Assembly (NCBI RefSeq): GCF_003711515.1
Contig: NW_021167080.1
Span: 5,288,346-5,352,345 of the forward strand
Origin: Sodiomyces alkalinus F11
Taxonomy: Eukaryota; Ascomycota; Sordariomycetes; Glomerellales; Plectosphaerellaceae
DNA length: 64,000 bases
Direction: 5' to 3'
How positions within the stretch are numbered: position 1 is the stretch's first letter; every line of letters begins with the position of its first letter. Shown here piece after piece: positions 1 to 11,467 of this stretch. The translations under genes were made by a program, and so were the position numbers. The notes under the pieces were generated by a model. That model searched no databases, had not been told where the DNA came from, and worked only from the letters and a program-made list of their open reading frames with translations.

Positions 1-769
1 GACGGTTCTCTTTTTTGGCCTTTTTGTCTTTTTACTTTGCTTTCCACCCTCGATATCTCACCCTCCTTTTCTCGTCCTTCTTTCCCTCCAAATATCTGGA
101 CGTTTCGAGTTGCTTAAGTGGTTTAAACACTCGTACATCATTTAAGCAAGAGACTTTGTCATTCATCCCACCCGCCACCTTCGCTCTGCGGGTGATTGAC
201 TCTCTACGTGTAGAGAAACGGAAAGAAACCTTCCTTCTGTTCTGGCCGAGAAGCTTAAGAAAACACAGCCGGGGATTGCCTTCGGTGCGAATTGACCTGC
301 ACTTACTTGCCGTCGATGGCCATCCTCTGGCCGATACCCGTGAGGGAACCGGTGTAGAATCTTAGAAGCTAGCCTTAGAGCCAAGCCCATGGACCAGTTT
401 TGTCTCTACCGCTCTACACAAATCACATTCACTAGTCAGTCCTCAGAGATCGGTCGTCCCAAAATAATGGGCATGTCTGGGAGTTGGTACTGACAAGATT
501 CCCCTACTGTCATGCTGGCATACCTATGTCTACCCGTCCTAGAGTCTCGCTCTTGGTTGCCTTTCTCGTGATGGGCAGTGCTCGAGTTTAGGGGGACACG
601 TACGATTTGGCAGACAGCAAATTTCCGAGCTACTATAGTATAGGCATGGACGTAATCGCTTGCGACGCGCTAATCAGGTAGTAGGGAGGTGGTCAATTCT
701 GCCATCCACCGCACGACAGTCGGAACTCACTGCGACACTCATCAAAGTGGCTTGCGACAACATAGACAT
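1..769. other. Gene-free stretch at left edge
   Basis: I see no supported gene here. The open frames are short, start at arbitrary points and have no recognisable motif. The left part is pyrimidine-rich on the plus strand, which would fit untranslated or promoter sequence of a gene beyond the window edge. Confidence 0.5.
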
Positions 770-852
770 GGCAAGATGGCCGAGTTGGTCTAAGGCGCTA
801 GCTTCAGGTGCTAGTCTAGTAATAGGCGTGGGTTCGAATCCCACTCTTGTCA
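770..852 (+). tRNA. tRNA-Leu(CAG)
   Basis: This is a leucine tRNA that reads CUG. The acceptor stem GGCAAGA pairs with TCTTGTC (one G-T pair), followed by discriminator A. The D arm begins GCCGAGTTGG and carries the internal A box. The anticodon stem CTAGC/GCTAG encloses the loop TTCAGGT, giving anticodon CAG. A long class II variable arm, expected for Leu, follows, and then the T arm GTGGG-TTCGAAT-CCCAC with the B box. There is no intron. Reading CUG as leucine is consistent with the standard code used in Pezizomycotina. CCA is not encoded, as usual for eukaryotes. Confidence 0.95.
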
Positions 853-1527
853 TTATACCTGAATCCCTGAGGTTACCAGGGAACTCTTTTTTTTTTCTGC
901 GCTTTTTTAATCATAATATCGCCCTTGTTCTGTATGGTCAGTCTTCGCTTCTTCTTCTTCTTCTTTGTTCTGTAGTCCCGTTTATCAATCGAGTATCGTC
1001 AGAGACGGTCAATCATACAATCGACTCAAGGAAGCTGCAACTAACTAACCGTGTTTATCGTGTTGGAAACCAAACTACAGGTTCCAACGTATTGACGTAC
1101 AAAGAAAGATCTTAGCGCCACGCCCTGTAGACGTTCTTCTGTGCCCCTGTTCTCACTCGGGAGGCAGTCAGCCGGAAGGGGTTTCACCGAGCTTATGGAT
1201 TCCTGGCTATTGATTTGCCTTGAAATAGATATCGAAGGGCGTGCTTGACAGCCCCCTAACATTATTCCCCCTCAACGCAACGTCATGATGGCATCAACAT
1301 AACTCAAGAGAACGAAGATGCCAGGAGTTGCTGTCGCCCATTATCCTTTCCCTATATTCTCAAGAGCTGTCCTTTTTCCTTAATGACAGTAAGCATTCGA
1401 AATATCCGAAAGCATCCGCCTCATACTCTCCCTCCATGCCCACTCTCCAAGGCCCCCATTCAACACAAAAGACCACTAAGGCACACAAGGCGTGGCCTAA
1501 GTATTGAGACCTCCTGCTTCTTCAACA
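853..1527. other. Intergenic, tRNA-Leu to GFA gene
   Basis: Apart from the Pol III terminator, I see only short spurious open frames. The last 150 bp are pyrimidine-rich and probably include the promoter and leader of the GFA-family gene. Confidence 0.5.
887..896 (+). terminator. RNA polymerase III terminator of tRNA-Leu
   Basis: A run of ten T residues lies about 35 bp past the tRNA 3' end, the expected form of a Pol III stop signal. Confidence 0.75.
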
Positions 1528-2058
1528 ATGCCCAAGTCCAGTCTCGGCCCAACCCCCAAATCCATTACGGGCGGCTGCCTCTGCGGCTCCGTCCGATACA
1601 AGATCACCTACCCAGACGACCACGACTTCGATTCCAGCAACTATCTCTGCCAGTGCACCCAGTGCCGAAAGCAAACGGGCGGCCTCTTCCTAGTCAGCCA
1701 GCAGGTCCCTGTCTCCGCCCTGGAGTGGACCTCAGGCACGGAAACCCTCAAGGAGTACGCGGCCAGCGAATCCGGCCGACGCGGGTTCTGCGGCGAATGC
1801 GGATCGGTCCTGTTCTGGCGAAGCGTGGCCGGCCGAACGATCAGCCCCACCATCGGCAGTGTCGACCCCCTCTACCTCTTCGGGGAGGGGGCAGGTGCCC
1901 GGTTCGGAGGAGGGGAGGACGTGCCGGCCGAGGGTTTCGGGCGGGTGCTGTGTAGTGGGACCTACGTGGAGTGGTGCGCCAACGAGATCAAGGGTGTGAC
2001 GGACGACATCCCGTTGCTCTTCCGGGGTAAGAGGCTTCAGGGTAACGCAGAGGACTGA
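1528..2058 (+). CDS. GFA/CENP-V family zinc protein
   Basis: This is a single-exon gene for a 176-residue protein of the glutathione-dependent formaldehyde-activating (GFA, Mss4-like fold) family. The zinc-binding cysteines sit in the usual three clusters: GGCLCGSVRY near residue 15, CQCTQCRKQTGG near residue 40, and GFCGECGSVLFW near residue 90. Family members are small cytosolic proteins. Some promote formaldehyde-glutathione adduct formation, but most fungal paralogues have no assigned substrate, so the family is supported and the reaction is not. I chose the ATG at 1528 (context ACAATGCCC) because the frame upstream of it contains no other ATG. The usual family length is 130-190 residues. 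It stands alone on the plus strand. Confidence 0.88.
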   Translation: MPKSSLGPTPKSITGGCLCGSVRYKITYPDDHDFDSSNYLCQCTQCRKQTGGLFLVSQQVPVSALEWTSGTETLKEYAASESGRRGFCGECGSVLFWRSVAGRTISPTIGSVDPLYLFGEGAGARFGGGEDVPAEGFGRVLCSGTYVEWCANEIKGVTDDIPLLFRGKRLQGNAED

Positions 2059-4811
2059 AGGGGGGGGGATAGGTCTCTCTTACCAAAAAAGATGAGATAC
2101 TGGCTTCATGGGATACTTTCTGGCGGCGAACGAGATGCCCTTTTGGATCTGCGGCCCCAATGTAAGGATGGTTCTCTGGACGCTTGCTTCTGTCCGTGTA
2201 AGATGTGACCTTGTCAGTACGAGGAGAAGGACAAAGCATGATATGACCGTCCTTGGACTGAAGTCTATGGAGACACACAAAGTGCGACACTGAGCGCGGC
2301 AGTGATACACATTTCACGGGAAGCTTGCTGGTGAATGGGAGAATGGGATTAGACGTTCGTACCCGGGAGCAAACTGCGTCGTGGTAGTGCCGAGTATGTA
2401 TCGGCGCGTAGGTGTATGTATAGCCGTTTAAGAGAGTACTGTTGTTAGGAAAGAGACTACATGGTTGCCGGAAACTATGTCGCTCCACGGAGACAATTCA
2501 CGACGTGAACGGTTATGTTATCGTTATCGTACCAACGACTTCCAGTTGAAGACAGGCGGACAAAAGAAAGCCAAGGTTGAGCCACATCAAGTCAAGGCAC
2601 GGTAGCACCAAGAAGAACTGGTCGGTCATGTTATTGTCCAGATCTTCTTCGGTGACCTGATTCGAAGGTGCGGCAGGGCAGCAAGCAGCACTCTTAATAG
2701 AACGTACTCGGGCATTTTGGACAGGACATCTTTCAACTCACATCCCGTGAGAAAGAGAGCCTTTGGTTGCCCCGAAAAGGAGGGGCCATGTCAAAATGAG
2801 GCAATTGTAGGCAGTTCGGCAGTTCGTAGTAGAAAGGAGATGGTGGAAGTCGAAAAGAGAGGCCATGCTAGTAGATCGAAGACATCGGGTTAAAATGGAC
2901 ACGCCGAAGAAAGAAGCCGTCGGAGGCCGGGAGCAGCGGGACATTGTCTCGGAGCGATACAATGGTACTTCGGCCTGGCCGCTGATGGACAATTTTATCT
3001 CTGCTGTGGTTGGTCAATTTAGGGGGCTTGATGCCCCAGCTGACCTAAAAGCACGTGTCTGACTGCCAGCTTACAGCACCTTTACCTACTGCACACCACC
3101 ACAGAATTGCTCCCCAGCTTTCTTTCACCTGCTCCAGCAAGCATGCTCACCATAACTGCTACACATGCTCCGTTCTCCGTACCTTATGCTTTACCGAGTG
3201 GCAACCCTGTTTCACATTTCCGAGTCCCTTTTTCCGGTTCCGACAGCCCAATCTCGTTCATTGATTTCACGATTGTGGAGTGAATGATGTTTTGTTTCTT
3301 AAAACAGCAACATCATCGCTCTTTCGCTCATCGCTGCCCATGTCACAAAGAATCGCCTCCTTTGCGAGTACGATCCTGCGTACCATCCACGATCCACCAG
3401 TCCACCAGTCCACCAGCCCGCCCACCAGCCCATTCCTCTCTTGCCAACACAACCAGCAGACCGGCCGGCCTTCCCTTCGTCGTCTGGTCTGTGCTGTTCT
3501 GTTTGTCTTTGGCTTTGCCGTTTTGGTGCGTGGAGCACGTGGGAAGCTCTCTTCTTCCGTCAACAATCAACGTCGTTTTCCCCAAATAATTTTCTCTGGA
3601 AAGACTGCCTCCCCTGTCCATAAGCTTCTTCAAGCAGGATCACAGGCGACGCCGAACTTTTTTTTTTGCCACGCTCTTTTTAGTCTCTTTCCCCGCTGTT
3701 GCCCCCATCTCCATACTTGCCTACCGTCTATTACTAATTACACGTACTATGCAGTCTTTCTTGGCTCCAGGTACGTAAGGCACTTCGACACCCTTTCCGA
3801 GGACAGTCTGAGACAGACCTCACCACCTCAGAGTGCTCAGTTCCACGACGATCATATGGATCGAGAATGGGAAGATCCAACACAGAGGGATCAGTAATTA
3901 GTGGAACGTACGACGACCATCCCATGACTCCAGTATTCTAAAACCTCCTTCGTCATTATCTTTACTGTATCACTACGGCTCCAGACTCGCTTACACTTAC
4001 ACCCAATGTGCCTCAAACTTCATTCACGGGTATCCGTGCTCCCTTTCCCATTCCCCTGGGACACAGAAACAAAAGATGGGTCCGTTTCACTCAGCCTCGA
4101 AGGTCTCTCCCCTCCGCAGTCTACGTACGGATGATTCCGTCCCAGTTTACCAAGCACTACACGTACATAATAGCAGAACCTCCGAGTGGCAACCCTTCCT
4201 CCCTGGACGGAAGGGAGGTGGTTCGTCCAAGTGGAGAGTCTGGCCCTACTTTTGGTGTAAGCTGAGTGCCAAGCACCACAAGCATACACCCAACCTCTAA
4301 CCACCCTTGACCACCCTTGGCCACCCTTGACATTGACATCTCTAGACCGGGGCAACCTGCATGCTGGTGTCGGTCTCTTGGTCTCCTCTGTCACCCAGTT
4401 CCACCCAGGAATGCTTAAATCGGGAAACTGATCATACCTACTTCATGTGGGCCGAGTACTACATACTGTTCGCCTCCCTCGCTACGTCGATCCCGATATA
4501 AAACATTCCGCCGCCCATCTTCCCGTCTGCTAGGCCTTGTCCCGTCCCCTCCGCCTTCTCTCCCATACCAAGACCACATGCAGTGACGAACATTCACAAA
4601 GCCAGAAACCGGTTTCTCTTGGTCGTCTCGCATGCTTGGCTCTTTCGTTAGACTATCAGCCCTGTTCTTACTGAACCTGTTCGCCTGAATCTTCCGGTCT
4701 AGAGGATCCCAAGATCGTGCTGCATCACCAGGCGCAACGTATACAATCCTCTGTTTTCTCCTAGGCCGGACTCCACTCTACTCTCATAACACTTCACTTT
4801 ATACCGACACC
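2059..4811. other. 2.75-kb gene-free stretch
   Basis: I find no supported gene. From about 3.0 kb the plus strand is strongly C/T-rich up to the SGNH-like gene, as in long fungal promoters and leaders. It holds an 8-bp repeat (TCCACCAG, 3 copies, 3393-3416) and a 10-bp repeat (CCACCCTTGA, 3 copies, 4301-4330). A 205-codon frame at 3280-3897 has no family resemblance and looks like chance. Confidence 0.5.
4301..4330. repeat. Tandem repeat, 10-bp unit x3
   Basis: Three adjacent copies of CCACCCTTGA, the middle one ending in GG, lie in the presumed promoter region of the SGNH-like gene. Confidence 0.85.
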
Positions 4812-5915
4812 ATGGCGCCACCCACTCAACCAGCCGCCGTTCATCCCTCCATCTATCTCCTCTGCTGGGCAACCATGCTTTGGGCCTTCATTTCTGTAGG
4901 TATGCCCCTCATCCCGGTAGTCGAGAGATGCCTCTCCCCGTGCTAACTTTGATCCTTCTCTCCCCCTTACCTGTCACCTCTAGCCCAAGCAGCGCCGTTC
5001 TCCTCCCAGGAAGCCCAAGTTCAGCGCCAAGTTCCGCAAATTCGGGGAGAAGTGCGGCGTGAGGAGTACCCCGGCCAGCCAGGGATACAAGGAAATCAAG
5101 ATCCTGACAGACGTGGACCCTCCCCCGTACACGCCTTTGTTCGCCCCGCCGCGCTCGCCCCTGCTACCGTCTCGCTCGCCCCTGCTCCCCGCTTCAGAGA
5201 AAGCCGGGCTGCACTCTCTGGGGATGAGGGCGTAACGCTTCGCATCATGCCCCTCGGTGCCTCCATCACCTACGGCGAAGGCTCCTCCGACGGAAACGGC
5301 TACCGCCAGTACCTACGCGACCTGTTAACCGAGGACGGCCACATCGTCGACTACGTCGGCACCCGCAGCCACGGCACCATGGGGGACAACGATGTCGAGG
5401 GCTGGCCCGGTCTTCGCATCGACCAGCTTGCTGCGAAGGCCGAGGCGTCGGTGCCTGCCTACCTGCCCAACCTCGTCCTGATTGACGCCGGCACCGTCAA
5501 CTGCCTCCAGGACGCGGGCCCAGACCACGCCGTCGATCGCATGCTCGAACTGATCAACTACATCCGGGGCGCCTCGTCGCGCGTCAGCGTCGTCCTCAGC
5601 ACCCTGCTCGTCAGCGACAACAAGAACAACGAGACGGACGACTGCGCCCGCAAGGTCAACGATCAGTTTCGCTCCCTCGTCCTGGACCAGCTGGCGCTGT
5701 CCCGCAAGGTCGTCCTGGCCGACATGGACGGACCGGGAGGTCCGGAGGTCGACGCCCTCGTCGATACCATGCGCCCCGGCGACGGCGATGCAGGGTTCGA
5801 GAAAATGGCCGCCGTGTGGTTCGACAGCATCCGGGACGCCGCGTCGCGAGGGTGGCTCGAGGCACCGCAGGTCCTGCCGTCGTCCCCGGGCGTTAACTCC
5901 ACAGGAAGGAACTGA
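4812..5915 (+). CDS. Secreted SGNH-hydrolase-like protein, catalytic residues altered
   Basis: There are two exons, 4812-4899 and 4984-5915, around an 84-bp intron (GTATGC...CTCTAG, phase 1), giving 339 residues. The first exon encodes a hydrophobic signal peptide, with likely cleavage after AQA at residue 32, so the protein should be secreted. A proline-rich linker leads to an SGNH/GDSL esterase fold of the fungal extracellular type. Block I keeps the nucleophile region (LGASITYGEG, Ser123) and block II keeps its glycine (GWPGLRIDQ). Block III, normally GTND, reads GTVN (Val201 where Asn is expected). Block V, normally DGxHP, reads DTMRP (Arg293 where the catalytic His is expected). By family logic it has probably lost ordinary esterase activity. 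The reading frame is intact, so I infer a secreted pseudoenzyme rather than a pseudogene. Confidence 0.82.
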
Positions 5916-7164
5916 GTATACATACAACCACGGCAGCGGCTTGAGGCCGCATTCGTCACACACTGTCATTATCGCCATTCTCGTCCGACCACACACGACA
6001 CGATACCCGGCTGGATTATTACCCACCCATTCTTCTTGAACAGCACTGACCACACAGCATTTTATGACAGGAGGTTTTTTTTTTTTTTTCCTTTTATTTA
6101 TCTGTTTGAGAGTCAAGTGAAGAACCAAACAGGTGCTTCATGCTGACTCGTCCATGCTTTTATGTACACACCATGGGCTTGCTGGCAAGCAGCATATGCA
6201 AGAATCACCCTCTTCCATGGGTATCACATTGGCTGGACAAATGCATGTATTGGAGTTGTAGCACGACATCATTGTCATTCGTCCTTGGCTCTAAGAGGCT
6301 GGACAGGAAAGAAACACGGACAACGGCGCGTGTGCGGTTACGTGTTACACCAAAGGGTCGCATCTGTTACGGGGTCTCGACTCCTTTGGTACGGTTTTGT
6401 GTGTTTTGTACTTTAGTTCTTAAGGAGTATTGGTGCTGAGGAAGGTCCCGGCAAGGAAGTTGGGTCACTTTGGAATAGGAATCTATCTGAGACGTTTTAT
6501 GCAGTACCATCAGTTCAGACTTTGCCATCTCGATTCACAACTTGTATGGGGCTGTTGGCGTTGCTGTTGCGTGGTGGTTGGTTCGTTGGAAATTGGAATA
6601 GCCCCTGAGCCGTCGATGTGAACCCCTGTGAAGGACGCTCCATGAATTGTTTCAACACTGGAATACTCCGTACATACGAAGTAAGAACCGCCCTATCTGC
6701 TCGGTAATTCTTTGTAGAGTGAGTACCGAGTTGGCAGCTTGGTCTCTGACTCGATTCGAACGTGGGTGTTCTCGGTGGCGTGGTGAGTTACACCGAAGTA
6801 GATAATCAGATCAGATCTCCCGGTGAGCCTGAAGCCAAGGGACGCACGGCTTATTCTTTATCCGATTCCGTCTTATCGGTGCTGGGATGGATAAGGTCCC
6901 TAAACTTGCATCGCCGACAAGCAGCTGCGACTGGAAGCTTAACGGAGTACGCTGCCTATCACACTATCCCATTTCCGACTTTTCTCAGATTTTACTCCCA
7001 GATTCGCCTATTCACCCAACCTTCTCTGGACCGCGAAGCGCATCTCAATCTCGGCCTTGCTTCCTTTGTTACGCGACTACTCCTCAAAGGAAACCGAAAG
7101 AATTCAAAGTCTGCCGGGGGTCAACCATCAACCAAAACATCGCCACTACACCCAGCACATAATC
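5916..7164. other. Intergenic, SGNH-like gene to SF3A2 gene
   Basis: No gene is recognised. It holds a T-rich run at 6075-6090 and the palindrome-like 9-mer TACTCCGTA at 6664-6672. The last few hundred bases are probably the promoter and leader of the SF3A2 gene. Longer frames that run into the coding region from upstream are chance extensions. Confidence 0.5.
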
Positions 7165-7893
7165 ATGGACTACCAAAACCGCGTCGGCTCCAAGTTCGGC
7201 GGCGGCGGCGTCGCCTCCTACTCTGCCACAAATGCCGACCGCCGCGAGCGCCTCCGCAAGCTCGCCCTCGAGACCATCGACCTAGACAAAGACCCCTACT
7301 TCTTCAAAAACCACGTCGGCACCTTCGAATGCCGCCTCTGCCTGACCGTGCACCAAAACGACGGCTCCTACCTGGCGCACACCCAGGGGAAGAAGCACCA
7401 GACGAACCTCGCCCGGCGCGCCGCCCGCGAGGAAAAGGAAGGCAAGGCCCGCGGCCAGCAGATCGACCCGGCCACCGGCCTGCCCGTGGGGGTCATGGGT
7501 GCCGGCTTCGGCGGCCCCAAGAAGAACCTCATCAAGATCGGCCGCCCGGGCTACAAGATCACCAAGATCCGCGACCCGCACACCCGCCAGCAGGGCCTCC
7601 TCTTCCAGCTCCAGTACCCGGACATCCCCCCCGGCGTGGAACCCAAGTGGCAGGTCATGAACGCCTTCACCCAGCGCGTCGAGGAGCCCGACCGGAATTT
7701 CCAGTACTTGCTCGTCGCCGCCGAGCCGTACGAGACGTGCGGCTTCAAGATCCCCGCCAGGGAGCTCGACAAGCGCGACGAGAAGCAGTTCTCCTTCTGG
7801 GACCCCGACTCCAAGGAGTTTTGGATCCAGGTCATGTTCATGTCCGAACGGGAAGAGCGATACGTTGCCGCGCCCGGGCTAAGTTCGAGGTGA
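7165..7893 (+). CDS. prp11: Splicing factor 3a subunit 2 (SF3A2/Prp11)
   Basis: This single-exon gene encodes 242 residues. The product is the U2 snRNP SF3a66 subunit, which helps bind the pre-mRNA branch site in the nucleus. The start MDYQNRVGSKFGGGGVAS is the conserved SF3A2/Prp11 N-terminus and fixes the ATG at 7165. A matrin/U1-type C2H2 zinc finger follows (Cys56, Cys59, His72, His78). The family core region QLQYPDIPPGVEPKWQVM and the FWDPDSKEFWIQ segment are present. The length agrees with fungal Prp11 proteins, which lack the long proline-rich tail of the animal protein. Codon use is strongly C/G-ending, as in a well-expressed gene. Confidence 0.95.
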   Translation: MDYQNRVGSKFGGGGVASYSATNADRRERLRKLALETIDLDKDPYFFKNHVGTFECRLCLTVHQNDGSYLAHTQGKKHQTNLARRAAREEKEGKARGQQIDPATGLPVGVMGAGFGGPKKNLIKIGRPGYKITKIRDPHTRQQGLLFQLQYPDIPPGVEPKWQVMNAFTQRVEEPDRNFQYLLVAAEPYETCGFKIPARELDKRDEKQFSFWDPDSKEFWIQVMFMSEREERYVAAPGLSSR

Positions 7894-9273
7894 TGGTAGA
7901 GGATGGGGGGGAGAGAAGAGAAGGGAAAACAAAGAACTACGGAGAACATCAGAAGGATGCGTATCTGGACATGAGAAACAAAGAAGGATGCATCGTATCT
8001 TATTCCATCTTTCTGAAATTCTAGATTCGGGCAAGCAGAAGACTTGCTCCGTCTTGCTTTTATCTCTGGCAGTATGAAGCAGGAGGGGCGTTGACAACGT
8101 CTCGAGAAGTGAGACACCCTTTAGAACAGGAATTCCGCTTGGGGGCGCTTGGAGTTGACGGTTTTGATGGTTGTTGTCTAGGTTGACATATTCTATACAC
8201 AATGCTATGCTCATATCTGCGGTCGTACTTCCCTGTTCATTCGAATACTTCAACTAATTGCCTCCATCGAGCAACCAAGGCTGCCCAGTTTCATCAAGGG
8301 AATCGGATTATATATTCTTAACCAGGCTCGATCTACCTCCTGTCGGAATCCCGGTCAGGTAGGAAGACGCTTAGGATCCAGTTCGGAGATAATGCGTCAA
8401 GACGGCATCTGCGACGGTGTGCTGTGGTTACAAGGCTGTGATTTGACCAATGCAACCAACAACATCCAAATCTATACGTTAGTCTTTATTCTACTACGTG
8501 CGGTTATTCACTGTTGATTCAGCTCTCGCCGTACGCTGGCCTAGATGTCGACCGTTGGTTGGTCTGATTGCCCGAGTTGTGTTTCATTTCATCCTGTGCA
8601 CCCTTCATCCGCATCCTGGAGCTGCTCTTCGTATTGCCTTCATCTCGGGATTTTCCCTGTCTTTCCCTGTCTAAGGTAGCTAGCACCTTGTTGGCGCTCT
8701 ATATCGTTCACTTCAACCTTCCATCGGGAGGACCCCCATCAGCGCAAAGTTATCATCCAGAAATGCGACGGAGCAAACAAAAAAAAAAGCAGAAGAAAAA
8801 AGTCAAACTCGCCAGCGTCGTGCACCCCTTTACCACATGCATGCTTATCAATGTGAATGTGACACTGTCCATCTTCGGGGGGATGCCCTGTTCTGAAGCT
8901 ATCCACTCAAGGTGTATATGACAAACAAGTTCCATAAACCAAGGCAAACACAACTGGGTAGAAAGCGGCAATTAGTCTTCTCTTGACCATGTAGTTGTCA
9001 GTTTCTATCATTTTTTGTTTTCTTTTCTCTTTAACCATGAAATCTGTTATGCCATTCGCGATTTGCGGGAAAACTGGTGTAAAATGCGATGCAAAGGCTG
9101 GCTCCGCGAAAGAGTGGAAGATGCACAACAGGCGGCAGATGTGCGTGACGCAGATGCTATGCTACTATGGATGCACTTATGCATTCCCTAAGTGCAACGG
9201 AAAAAGGAAGAAAAAAAGAAAAGAAAGAAGAGGCTTCTCTTGCCCCCCCAAAAGCAACACCCACTCAACCCCT
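7894..9273. other. Intergenic between convergent SF3A2 and COT1-type genes
   Basis: This 1.4 kb holds the two 3' flanks. A-rich runs near 8777-8800 and 9205-9230 are the only notable features. Open frames here are short and unsupported. Confidence 0.5.
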
Positions 9274-11467
9274 TTATCGGAAGTTGTTGTCAAACCTCTT
9301 AAAGGTGTAGCCAATGAAGGGTAGGCTCATTTCCGGCGTCTCCTCTATGGGCTGGCCGCCCTGGCGAGCCTGGGCCGCCTGAGCCTTGAGCAGAGTAGCA
9401 TTATCGGTTTGGTCGATCTCATCTATGGGGAAGTAGGTGGTGTCAATGTTGGAAGTGAGGCGGGGCTCGAACGGTGCCCGGATTCTGCGGAGACTATCAA
9501 AATCGACGCCTCGGAAGAAAGAGTGCGCTTTGATCTCATGGGCGCCGCCGCGACCCAGTCGGTTCTCGGTGTTGCAAACGAGGCTGAGGAATAGTTAGTA
9601 TTTTTAAAAATTTAAAATTTTGTTCTGAAAACCGGCCCACTGGAAGACGGCTTACCTTCGGATCAGGTTCTCTGCCTCTACACCCAGTGTGATGTCGTCA
9701 GGGAAATAAAGAGTGTGGCGCCAGTTCACAATCTTCCGGTACGTGTCGTGGCTGTCTTCGGCACAGAAAGGGGGCCACCCAACAAGACACTCGAACATGA
9801 TGGTTCCGAGGGACCACCAATCGCAGTCGTAGGTGTAGCCCTGGCCAGTGAAGATTTCGGGGGCGATATAGTCCGGTGTTCCGACGGTCGAATAGGCCAT
9901 GAGACGCCTTGACCGTCGCCAGTCGTTGATCTGCGAGCGGTTGCTGACAGTGAGGTTGATTTGGTCTATAGCCACCGAGTTCCGGTCCCTGGGGCGGTTC
10001 GACCTTCCTTGCATGAGCTGCTGATAGTAGGTGTTGTCATGCAGGCGTTGGAAGCCGGTGGAAAGACCAAAGTCGGTGAGCTTGACATGGCCGCCGCGGT
10101 CAAGGAGAATATTGTCCGGTTTGATATCGCTACGGAGATGCGTGTAAGTACAGAAGGGAATCATGAAGATAAGGATAATGATAATAATAATAATAAAAGA
10201 CAGGGAGGGGATGAAGACGGGACGTATTAGACATACCGATGGATGAACCCCAACTTGTGGACAGCCTCGATGGCGAGTACGATTTCTGCGATGTAAAAGC
10301 GGGTAATGTCCTCCGAGAAGATCTCATATTTGATGAGCATGGTCATCAAGTCGCCGCCCGGTAAGAATTCCATCAACATGTAGAGGAAGTACGTATCCTG
10401 GAAGGTTGTGTACAGCTTGACGACCCAGGGGCTGTCAGATTCGGCGAGAATATCACGCTCGGACCGGACGTGGGCGAGTTGGTCTCTCTTGAACATCTCG
10501 GTCTTGATGAGAGACTTCATGGCATAGACCTTGCCGTCCTGTTTCTTCTGGACGAGCTTGACTTCGCCGAAGGCGCCCTTGCCGATGATCTTGATGGTCT
10601 TGTAGTTTTCCGGCCGGTCCTTGGTTCGGAGGAAACGCAGGTACTGGCCCTCCTTTCGGCCCGCTGTCGACCAAATCTGCTCTCGTCTGGATGGCGACTG
10701 ATTGGGTTCCTGGAGCTTGGCCTCCATTTCGCTTTGCCTGTACACGGGACAAAGAAGGATGCAAGTCAGCAACAATGCCCGCCATCATCCTCAGGAAGGC
10801 GGAAGGATATCGGGGTGGGAAAAGGCACGCACCTCTGGTTCCTCTCGCGTGCCCGGCGTACGCTGTCCTTGAAGAAGTCGGCCGCCAGCTTGGAGCACTT
10901 GACCTGGTTGTTGTTGGCATTGGAGCCATACCTGTCGGGATTCCGCTCAGGCGCACGGGCGAAGAGATCCTCCGGAGGAACCGGCGCGGAAGAAGGCATG
11001 GGCGCACTTGGGTAGCTAGCGTAGCCCGAGGACTGTCCCGGGGCGCCAGCAGTTCGGGGACGTTGGGCGGGAGAGGGACCCCTGGTGTTATAGGCCTGGG
11101 CTCGGGCGGCGCCGCCGAGGTTCTGATGAGAGAACTGATGGGCGAGACCGGTGTTCGGATCATTTGTCCCCGGAGTGTTGGACCTCTGCTGGTAAACATT
11201 CACCGCAGCAAAATCGTTCCCTTGAGGCTGGGCGGGGTAGTTCGCGGGATACTGGTTGTGCATGAAGTAACCCTGGGGGGCGTAGCCTGTCTGGTAGGCC
11301 TGCTGAGAAGGCTGAAGGCCACCGGACTGGCCAGAATGCGGGGGAAAGACGGGTTGTGGGAAGGTCGAGGGTGTCGTTGGGTAGTTCGCGCGATCATTCG
11401 GTGGATTCTGGCGATCATTGTTCCCAAAGTTGAGATACATCCGATTGTTATTGTTCTGGTTCTCCAT
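9274..11467 (-). CDS. cot-1: NDR-family Ser/Thr kinase COT1 (Orb6/Cbk1 type)
   Basis: There are four exons on the minus strand: 11467-10833, 10737-10237, 10129-9656 and 9583-9274, totalling 639 residues with consistent phases. Introns are 95, 107 and 72 bp, and the last has a TACTAAC branch site. Residues 1-210 are a disordered Asn/Gln/Pro-rich tail. The NDR N-terminal helical region follows, with the Mob-binding role known for the family. The kinase domain shows GKGAFGEV (264-271), catalytic Lys286, HRDIKPDN (378-385) and DFG (398-400). The long basic insert typical of NDR kinases precedes the activation segment [13 protein letters not shown]. The C-terminus ends in the hydrophobic-motif region FIGYTF, whose Thr is the usual phosphorylation site. 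In Neurospora this kinase controls hyphal tip growth and branching. A copia element lies 0.74 kb upstream of the start. Confidence 0.95.

Noticed and set aside
3280..3897. A 205-codon plus-strand frame in the gene-free 2-4.8 kb stretch
   Set aside because: It is Ser/Pro/Phe-rich from pyrimidine-rich DNA, has overlapping frames of similar length on both strands and no motif; more likely promoter or leader.
5325..6128. A 267-codon frame antisense to the SGNH-like gene
   Set aside because: Val/Asp/Gly-rich mirror of a high-GC coding region, with no motif.
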